Below are positions 6,055 through 10,628 of a stretch of DNA of 10,628 bases, one piece after another. Each line of letters begins with the position of its first letter. Position 1 is the stretch's first letter. The stretch is taken from contig CAKTQP010000059.1 of assembly GCA_934597165.1 (NCBI GenBank), positions 1 through 10,628 on the forward strand, given 5' to 3'. The position numbers and the translations under genes were made by a program. This stretch comes from an uncultured Oscillospiraceae bacterium. Its GTDB lineage: Bacteria; Bacillota; Clostridia; Oscillospirales; Oscillospiraceae. The notes under the pieces were generated by a model, which saw only the letters and a list, made by a program, of their open reading frames with translations, searched no databases and had not been told where the DNA came from.

Positions 6055-6213
6055 TCAGGAGGGATGATGCTCTCCGCAGTTGTGGCAGTGACCGCAGTCA
6101 CCGCTGCATCCAATACCGCAGGGGGACTTTCCCGCCTTTTTCAGCTTGACCATGTACCGGATGATGGCGGCGACGATGGCCAGGAGCAGAAGGGAGATCA
6201 ATACCGTACCCAT
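6055..6213 (-). CDS. FeoB-associated Cys-rich membrane protein
   Basis: This is a 52-residue protein encoded right after feoB. It starts MGTVLISLLLLAIVAAIIRY, a single membrane helix (residues about 3-21), followed by a basic stretch and a C-terminal cysteine- and histidine-rich tail with Cys at 32, 36, 40, 43 and 46 and His at 42, 44, 49 and 50. This is the layout of the small FeoB-associated Cys-rich proteins found in Firmicutes feo operons, thought to help iron transport or receive the metal. The ATG at 6213 follows a perfect AGGAGG (6221-6226), and the stop precedes the operon terminator. Family is clear from context and composition; its biochemical role is not established by the sequence. 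Confidence 0.9.
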   Translation of the reverse strand: MGTVLISLLLLAIVAAIIRYMVKLKKAGKSPCGIGCSGDCGHCHNCGEHHPS

Positions 6214-6258
6214 AACACATCCTCCTTATGCAGGGAATTTGTAGCTCAGTGACTGTGC

Positions 6259-8769
6259 TCAGCGAGAACCGACAGCAGTGGGGGTCTTCAGGGAGTCAGC
6301 TTCCTTGTAGGGGCGAACCAGCAGGTAGATGATGGCGGCCACGAAGAAGATGGCGACGATGAGACCGACGACGTGCAGGTTGCCGGTGAAGGCGCAGCCG
6401 ATCTGGTTGATGATGAGGGCGATGATGTAAGCGAAGCCGCACTGATAGCCGATGGCGAACCAGGTCCACTTTGCGTTGTTCATCTCACGCTTGATGGCGC
6501 CCATAGCGGCGAAGCAGGGAGCGCAGAGCAGGTTGAAGGCCAGGAAGGAGTAGCCGGAGACGGTGTTGAAGACAGCTGCGATGTTATTGTACACATTGCC
6601 GTCGCCGCCGTTGAACAGGATACCCATGGTGCCGACGATGTTCTCCTTAGCCACCAGGCCGGTGATGGAAGCCACGGCGGACTGCCAGTTGCCCCAGCCC
6701 AGAGGAGCGAAGATCCAAGCGATGGCGCTGCCGATGGTAGCCAGGATGGAGTGGTCGATCTGGTCTTCTTCGAGCATCTGGAATGCACCGTCTACGAAAC
6801 CGAAGTAGGTGGTGAACCAGACCAGGATGGTGGACAGCAGGATGATGGTGCCAGCCTTCTTGATGAAGGACCAGCCACGTTCCCACATGGAGCGCAGGAC
6901 GTTGCCCAGAGTGGGCCAGTGGTATGCGGGCAGCTCCATAACGAAGGGAGCGGGGTCGCCGGAGAACATCTTGGTCTTCTTCAGGATGATGCCGGAGACG
7001 ATGATGCAGGCCATGCCCAGGAAGTAAGCGGAGGTGGAGACCCAAGCGGAGCCGCCGAAGATAGCGCCGGCGATCATCGCGATGAAGGGCATCTTTGCGC
7101 CGCAGGGGATGAAGGTGGTGGTCATGATGGTCATACGGCGGTCACGTTCGTTCTCGATGGTACGAGAGGCCATGATACCGGGCACGCCGCAGCCAGTGCC
7201 GATGAGGATGGGGATGAAGCTCTTGCCGGACAGGCCGAACTTACGGAAGATACGGTCCAGAACGAAGGCGATACGAGCCATGTAGCCGCAGGCTTCCAGG
7301 AAGGCCAGCAGCAGGAACAGGACCAGCATCTGAGGCACGAAGCCCAGGACTGCGCCCACGCCAGCGACGATACCATCCAGGATCAGGCCGCTGAGCCAGG
7401 GAGCTGCGTTGGCAGCGTCCAGGCCGTTGCCGATGAGGACGGGGATGCCGGGCACCCAAACGCCGTAGGTGGAGGTGTCAGGAGCACCATAGGCTTCCTT
7501 GTATTCGGTGTTCTCATACTGTGCCACAGCGTCTTCCAGGTCAGCCTTCTTCACGTTGTCCACAGTTTCGACTGCCAGAGTCTCCTCGTCTTCCACATCG
7601 TAGGAGATGTTGGCGTCAGCGGGAGTTGCTGCAACCAGAGCGTCCAGAGCAGCCTTAGCGCCCTCTTCGGTGTAGCTGTCGGATTCCATATCCAGTGCGG
7701 CAGTGATGTCGTCGTTGCCGTATTCACCGGCGAAGGCGTCGATGATCAGGTCGGTGTCGCCATACTGTTCTTCGGCGTCTGCAAAGTCAGAGGAGCCGAT
7801 GCCGAACAGATGCCAGCCGTCGCCGAACACGCCGTCGTTGGCCCACTCGGTCGCGGCGGAGCCCACGGTGACCATGGAGATGTAGTACACCAGGAACATG
7901 ATGACGATGAAGATGGGCAGACCCAGCCAGCGGTTGGTGACCACCTTGTCGATCTTGTCAGAGGTGGACAGCTGACCGGCGTTGGCCTTCTTGTAGCAGC
8001 TCTTGATGATAGAGGCGATGTAGATGTAACGGTCGTTGGTGATGATGGACTCGGAGTCGTCATCCAACTCGGTCTCTGCTGCCACGATGTCCTGTTCGAT
8101 GTGTTCCAGAACACTGGGATCCAGCTTCAACGCTTCGATGGCCTTGCTGTCCCGTTCAAACAGCTTGATGGCGTACCAGCGCTGCTGTTCTTCGGGCAGG
8201 TTGTGGACAGCCACTTCCTCAATGTGAGCGATGGCGTGTTCCACGGGGCCGGAGAAGGCGTGCATGGGGATGGTCTTGGTGCCCTTTGCGGCGGCGACCG
8301 CAGCCTGAGCGGCCAGTTCCACGCCGTCACCCTTCAGAGCGGAGATCTCGACCACCTGGCAGCCCAGCTCCTTGGCCAGCTGATTGGTGTTGATGGTGTC
8401 GCCGTTCTTGCGCACCACGTCCATCATGTTGATGGCGATGACCACGGGGATGCCCAGTTCGGTCAGCTGAGTGGTCAGGTACAGGTTACGTTCCAGGTTG
8501 GTGCCATCGATGATGTTCAGGATGGCGTCGGGACGCTGGTTGATGAGGTAGTTTCTGGCCACCACTTCTTCCAGAGTGTAGGGGGACAGGGAATAGATAC
8601 CGGGAAGGTCGGCGATGATGACATCGTTGTGCTTCTTCAGACGGCCTTCCTTCTTTTCCACCGTAACGCCAGGCCAGTTGCCGACGAACTGGTTGGAGCC
8701 GGTCAGGGCATTAAACAGGGTCGTTTTACCACAGTTTGGGTTGCCCGCCAGAGCAATGGTGATACTCAT
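6259..8769 (-). CDS. feoB: Ferrous iron transporter FeoB with acidic extracytoplasmic insert
   Basis: This is an 836-residue membrane GTPase. The N-terminal G domain has G1 GNPNCGKT (9-16), G2 Thr36 in GVTVE, G3 DLPG (54-57), G4 NMMD (114-117) and G5 SA (143-144), followed by a helical GDI-like region to about 270. The membrane part carries both Gate repeats: the GTGCGVPG-type motif with FIPCGAKMPF, and LLCAPCFAAMGAIKREM near the C-terminus. It imports Fe2+ using GTP. The start at 8769 is preferred because AGAGAGG lies about 9 bases upstream; an in-frame ATG at 8793 has no such site. Oddity: residues about 315-435, between the first membrane helix and the next, are a very acidic stretch absent from the E. 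coli-type FeoB, making this protein longer than the usual 650-780 residues. Confidence 0.97.
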   Translation of the reverse strand: MSITIALAGNPNCGKTTLFNALTGSNQFVGNWPGVTVEKKEGRLKKHNDVIIADLPGIYSLSPYTLEEVVARNYLINQRPDAILNIIDGTNLERNLYLTTQLTELGIPVVIAINMMDVVRKNGDTINTNQLAKELGCQVVEISALKGDGVELAAQAAVAAAKGTKTIPMHAFSGPVEHAIAHIEEVAVHNLPEEQQRWYAIKLFERDSKAIEALKLDPSVLEHIEQDIVAAETELDDDSESIITNDRYIYIASIIKSCYKKANAGQLSTSDKIDKVVTNRWLGLPIFIVIMFLVYYISMVTVGSAATEWANDGVFGDGWHLFGIGSSDFADAEEQYGDTDLIIDAFAGEYGNDDITAALDMESDSYTEEGAKAALDALVAATPADANISYDVEDEETLAVETVDNVKKADLEDAVAQYENTEYKEAYGAPDTSTYGVWVPGIPVLIGNGLDAANAAPWLSGLILDGIVAGVGAVLGFVPQMLVLFLLLAFLEACGYMARIAFVLDRIFRKFGLSGKSFIPILIGTGCGVPGIMASRTIENERDRRMTIMTTTFIPCGAKMPFIAMIAGAIFGGSAWVSTSAYFLGMACIIVSGIILKKTKMFSGDPAPFVMELPAYHWPTLGNVLRSMWERGWSFIKKAGTIILLSTILVWFTTYFGFVDGAFQMLEEDQIDHSILATIGSAIAWIFAPLGWGNWQSAVASITGLVAKENIVGTMGILFNGGDGNVYNNIAAVFNTVSGYSFLAFNLLCAPCFAAMGAIKREMNNAKWTWFAIGYQCGFAYIIALIINQIGCAFTGNLHVVGLIVAIFFVAAIIYLLVRPYKEADSLKTPTAVGSR

Positions 8770-8802
8770 GTTGGTGTTCCTCTCTTTCTGCATTTCTGTG
8801 TC

Positions 8803-8859
8803 GGATGGTAAGTTTTTGCTAACCGTCCGGCCAAAGAATAGGGGAAATCAGGTTTCCCC
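8803..8859 (-). other. Two hairpins between feoA and feoB
   Basis: The 103 bases between the second feoA and feoB hold two stems. GGGGAAA (8859-8853 on the minus strand) pairs with TTTCCCC (8847-8841). Then GGACGGTTAG (8828-8819) pairs with CTTACCATCC (8812-8803) with one mismatch and a G-U pair. Neither has a strong U-tract, so they look like RNA-stability or partial-attenuation elements, not full terminators. Confidence 0.5.
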
Positions 8860-8872
8860 GTACAGTGTTGGA

Positions 8873-9094
8873 TTAACTGACTTCGATCATTTCTGCGTCT
8901 GCCTTACGCAGGGACAGCTCATAGCCGCGGACGGTGATCTCAATGGGGTCGCCCAGAGGCGCAACCTTACGCAGGTAGATCTCCACGCCCTTGGTGATGC
9001 CCATATCCATGATACGGCGCTTGACCGGGCCAGTACCGTGGAGCTTGACGACCTGAACGGTATCGCCGATGCTCACGTCTCTCAGTGTTTTCAT
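8873..9094 (-). CDS. feoA: FeoA family protein (second copy in operon)
   Basis: This 73-residue SH3-like FeoA protein reads MKTLRDVSIGDTVQVVKLHG, then a segment with VKRRIMDMGITKGVEI and a final GYELSLRKADAEMIEV. That order (GD, RRRxxDMG-like core, late LxLRxxEAxxIxV-like strand) is the FeoA signature. FeoA is a small cytosolic partner that acts on FeoB. The ATG at 9094 is chosen for the AGGAGG 8 bases upstream; an ATG at 9118 in the same frame lacks a site. It lies 62 bases after the first feoA-like gene and 103 before feoB. Length is normal. Confidence 0.92.
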   Translation of the reverse strand: MKTLRDVSIGDTVQVVKLHGTGPVKRRIMDMGITKGVEIYLRKVAPLGDPIEITVRGYELSLRKADAEMIEVS

Positions 9095-9156
9095 CAGAAA
9101 ATCCTCCTTTTTCTCCATATTCTACAAAACAATGGCCGCTCTGGCAAAAACCAGAC

Positions 9157-9369
9157 TCAGACCATGATCTTCCGGGCCATTTCCTCGCTGATGGCCACCC
9201 GGGTCTCTTTGACCTGAACGATGACGTTGCCGTTGAGTGCCGTGATCAGCTTGACTGCACTGCCCACGACGAACCCCAAGTTCTCCAGGTGCTTCTTCAC
9301 GTCCGGTTTCCCGCCGATCCGCTGAATGATCAGCTCATCGCCGACACTTGCAAAGTTCAAAGGCATCAT
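9157..9369 (-). CDS. feoA: FeoA family protein (first gene of feo operon)
   Basis: This 70-residue FeoA-like protein starts MMPLNFASVGDELIIQRIGG, followed by KHLENLGFVVGSAVKLI, the FeoA core with LGF in place of the other copy's MGI, and ends in a strand with VKETRVAISEEMARKIMV. It differs strongly from the FeoA encoded next to it, so the two are not a recent duplication. Two FeoA proteins in one feo operon are common in Firmicutes; a division of labour is inferred, not shown. The start is 9369 or the next ATG at 9366; GGGAGGG lies about 6 bases upstream. It is the first gene after the feo promoter and the two dyad operators. Confidence 0.9.
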   Translation of the reverse strand: MMPLNFASVGDELIIQRIGGKPDVKKHLENLGFVVGSAVKLITALNGNVIVQVKETRVAISEEMARKIMV

Positions 9370-9408
9370 ACGAATCCCTCCCGTTCTTGTAGGTTAAAGT
9401 AGGTGAAT

Positions 9409-9424
9409 GTTAGCGCAACCTAAC
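9409..9424 (-). promoter_or_regulatory. DtxR/IdeR-like operator in feo leader (proximal)
   Basis: The plus strand reads GTTAG-CGCAAC-CTAAC, an inverted repeat with TTAG-N6-CTAA spacing. The same spacing occurs inside the classic DtxR/IdeR 19-base consensus. It lies in the transcribed leader about 40 bases ahead of the first feoA start. Iron-dependent repression is the likely function. Confidence 0.6.
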
Positions 9425-9442
9425 TCGTGGTGATAAAATTCA

Positions 9443-9458
9443 GTTAGTATCAACTAAC
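9443..9458 (-). promoter_or_regulatory. DtxR/IdeR-like operator at feo transcription start (distal)
   Basis: The plus strand reads GTTAG-TATCAA-CTAAC, a six-base dyad (GTTAGT/ACTAAC) with the same TTAG-N6-CTAA spacing as the site at 9409. It sits immediately downstream of the -10 element, where a bound repressor would block initiation. The two site centres are 34 bases apart. Confidence 0.65.
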
Positions 9459-9464
9459 CAACTG

Positions 9465-9494
9465 ATATAATAGCACGTTCCGGAAATTTGTCAA
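9465..9494 (-). promoter_or_regulatory. Sigma-A promoter of the feo operon
   Basis: On the minus strand, a perfect -35 TTGACA (9494-9489) is followed after 16 bases by TATTAT (9472-9467); shifted readings with 17 or 18 bases are also possible. The start should fall near 9460, so the distal DtxR-like dyad overlaps it. Confidence 0.8.
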
Positions 9495-9531
9495 CGTCCA
9501 TTCTTGCAGAAAATTCATCCAGGAAGCAAAA

Positions 9532-9546
9532 TCGTCAAATTGACGA
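9532..9546. other. 15-base palindrome upstream of the feo promoter
   Basis: TCGTCAAATTGACGA is a perfect palindrome around a central A (9539). It lies about 40 bases upstream of the feo -35 and between the feo promoter and the RibU terminator. No protein family is recognised from it. The rest of the interval 9495-9623 shows nothing I can name. Confidence 0.35.
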
Positions 9547-9623
9547 ATCCAGACCGAGAATCCTTGTGTAAAATCCAGAGGAAAAGTCAGCTTGTATAAA
9601 AAATGCCTGTGTTGGGAGAAAGG

Positions 9624-9647
9624 AAAAACCGACCCACAGGGTCGGTT
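9624..9647 (-). terminator. Intrinsic terminator after the RibU-like gene
   Basis: On the minus strand, AACCGACCC and GGGTCGGTT (9647-9627) form a 9-base stem with a TGT loop, followed by further T (to 9624). It lies 48 bases after the stop of the riboflavin transporter gene and isolates it from the feo promoter. Confidence 0.88.
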
Positions 9648-9694
9648 CTTCGGAAGAGTTGACGTTCAAAAGTAGGAGAGGACAGGTCACCGTG

Positions 9695-10369
9695 TCACAG
9701 CACACCCTGCCAGGCCAGGAAGCCCAGGATGCAGGTGATGAGCAGGACCAGGGAGACCAGGATGGTGCCCAAGTGGCGCTCCCGCTGCACTGCCACGGCG
9801 GCATTGGAGGAGGGGGCCAGCAGGTTGGCTTTGCGCAGGGCGGTGACGATGGGCTTATAGATGAGCATGGTGATGGCGGCGTTCAGGATGTACTTGCCCA
9901 GGTTGAAGGGCAGGAACACCGGTACCAGCATGGCGGCGACGGTCTCACGGGGGACACCCATGTAGATGGGGGTGATGAGGAAGTTCCAGAGCAGCATGAC
10001 GGCGGTGGCGGACAGGCAGCCCACGATCAGACCGGTGATGGCGCCCTTGAGGGTGTGCTTGCGCTTATAGATGAAGGCGGCCACGCAGGCAAAGCAGCAG
10101 CTGGAGAGGATGTTCATGACCAGGCCGATGGGGCCAGTGGCGCTGATGGTGACCATCTCCACCGCGGCGACCACAACGCCCACCAGAGCGGCGGACAGGG
10201 GGCCAAAGATGAAGCCGGCGATGGCGATGATGGTGTCCTTCACGTCCAGGGTCAGGAAGCCGGCCACGGGGGGGATGAGGAAGTGGCAGACGAAGATGAC
10301 TGCGTAGGCGATGGCGGCCAGCATACCCAGCAGGGTGATTTTCTTGGTGTTGGAAGTAGTTGCACTCAT
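9695..10369 (-). CDS. ribU: ECF transporter S component, RibU-type (riboflavin)
   Basis: This 224-residue membrane protein has the RibU layout: a first helix after a polar start, then DVKDTIIAIAGFIFGPLSAA, a segment with VEMVTISATGPIGLVMNILS, and a fifth-sixth helix region with LVPVFLPFNLGKYILNAAIT. Six helices make the substrate-binding fold; the protein works with a separate energising module (EcfA, EcfA', EcfT), not in this window. Riboflavin as substrate is strongly supported by the FMN riboswitch directly upstream on the same strand. The start at 10369 has an AAGGAG site 9 bases upstream. Oddity: after the usual end, a linker is followed by another hydrophobic helix (about residues 199-224), making it longer than the usual 190 or so residues. 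Confidence 0.9.
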   Translation of the reverse strand: MSATTSNTKKITLLGMLAAIAYAVIFVCHFLIPPVAGFLTLDVKDTIIAIAGFIFGPLSAALVGVVVAAVEMVTISATGPIGLVMNILSSCCFACVAAFIYKRKHTLKGAITGLIVGCLSATAVMLLWNFLITPIYMGVPRETVAAMLVPVFLPFNLGKYILNAAITMLIYKPIVTALRKANLLAPSSNAAVAVQRERHLGTILVSLVLLITCILGFLAWQGVL

Positions 10370-10388
10370 GATTGATCGCTCCTTGATG

Positions 10389-10428
10389 AAAAAATAACAC
10401 CTGAAAACAGAGTTGTCTTCCAGGTGTT
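10389..10428 (-). terminator. Leader terminator of the FMN riboswitch (proximal to ribU)
   Basis: On the minus strand, AACACCTG (10428-10421 on the reverse) pairs with CAGGTGTT (10403-10396), followed by ATTTTTT (10395-10389). It lies just before the ribU ribosome binding site. GTGTTAA at 10500-10494 is perfectly complementary to TTAACAC at 10430-10424, giving an obvious antiterminator. Confidence 0.85.
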
Positions 10429-10448
10429 AAATATCATATCGGCGTGCG

Positions 10449-10472
10449 AAAAAGGGTGATGAGACTCCCACC
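10449..10472 (-). terminator. Possible second leader terminator
   Basis: On the minus strand, GGTGG and TCACC close a short stem with inner GA/TC pairs and a bulged A, followed by CTTTTT (10454-10449). It lies between the aptamer and the stronger terminator. Its TCACCCT is complementary to AGGGTGA within the aptamer. The stem is imperfect, so this is tentative. Confidence 0.4.
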
Positions 10473-10500
10473 ACAAATCTATCATACACGACATTAACAC

Positions 10501-10611
10501 GTCTTCTTCCATCCAGACTATCACTGTTGGTTCCGGAGTTGCACCGAATCCTGCGCCGAAGCGCTCGCGGACTTTGACCGCCAATCGGGAATTTCACCCT
10601 GCCCTGAAGAC
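10501..10611 (-). ncRNA. FMN riboswitch (RFN element)
   Basis: The minus strand carries the well-known RFN blocks in order: AGGGTGAAATTCCC and the following GGCGGT, then the GTCCGCGAGCG region with a CTTCGG loop, GGTGCAACTCCGG (with one deviation from the usual GGTGCAATTCCG), and AGTCTGGATGG. P1 is GTCTTC (10611-10606) with GAAGAC (10506-10501). It binds FMN and, with the terminators downstream, should switch off the riboflavin transporter gene when FMN is high. The promoter of this transcript is not visible in the last 17 bases and probably lies beyond the right edge. Confidence 0.96.
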
Positions 10612-10628
10612 ACCACTATTCAGCTGTG

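Noticed and set aside
6046..6252. 68-residue plus-strand open frame opposite the small Cys-rich gene
   Set aside because: The minus strand encodes the FeoB-associated protein with a perfect AGGAGG; the plus frame starts inside the terminator region without a site.
6373..8811. 812-residue open frame on the plus strand opposite feoB
   Set aside because: It mirrors the feoB coding strand, has no ribosome binding site, and its product is a low-complexity Asp/Gly/His/Val string typical of an antisense frame in GC-rich coding DNA.
9431..9452. TGATA-N12-TATCA repeat in the feo promoter region, considered as a Fur box
   Set aside because: Spacing and sequence do not match the Fur consensus; the overlapping TTAG-N6-CTAA dyads explain the region better.
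10366..10584. 72-residue minus-strand open frame inside the FMN leader
   Set aside because: It lies within the riboswitch aptamer and terminators, and its codons coincide with conserved RNA structure; no ribosome binding site was found.

Overview
The window looks like a chromosomal segment of an anaerobic, GC-rich gut-type Clostridia (Oscillospiraceae-like). The evidence is strong AGGAGG-type ribosome binding sites, sigma-A promoters, intrinsic terminators, leader riboswitches, a Feo operon with a FeoB-associated Cys-rich protein, and an Ord-like amino-acid dehydrogenase. The taxonomic call is an inference from gene content and style; no rRNA or marker gene is present. I see no tRNA, rRNA, CRISPR array, insertion sequence or phage gene.

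Layout, left to right. (1) 1-1812, minus strand: a three-gene operon with a near-consensus promoter, a leader hairpin plus U-tract that looks like an attenuator, an iron-sulfur-flavoprotein-like reductase, a four-helix membrane protein ending in a flavodoxin-like domain, and the start of a response regulator that runs off the left edge. (2) 1869-3844, plus strand: a promoter, a guanine-type purine riboswitch with a leader terminator, a short NCS2-like purine permease, a purine-type phosphoribosyltransferase and a strong terminator; together an uptake-and-salvage unit. (3) 3853-5994, plus strand: a MerR-family regulator behind a cluster of dyads that suggests autoregulation, then an Ord-like (2,4-diaminopentanoate dehydrogenase-like) oxidoreductase with its own promoter, whose 19-bp spacer is typical of MerR-activated promoters, and a terminator. 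(4) 6019-9494, minus strand: a ferrous iron uptake operon with a promoter, two DtxR/IdeR-like dyads, feoA, a second feoA, feoB with an unusual acidic insert of about 120 residues, a 52-residue FeoB-associated Cys-rich membrane protein and a UUCG-loop terminator. (5) 9624-10611, minus strand: an FMN riboswitch with one or two leader terminators, controlling a RibU-type ECF riboflavin transporter S component.

The window is dominated by nutrient acquisition (purines, iron, riboflavin) under RNA or metal-dependent control, next to flavin and iron-sulfur redox genes that would consume iron and flavin. No wholly new system is evident. The most unusual points are the FeoB insert, the attenuator-like leader of the flavoprotein operon, the three-arm operator of the MerR gene, the tandem terminators in the FMN leader and the extra C-terminal helix of the RibU-like protein.
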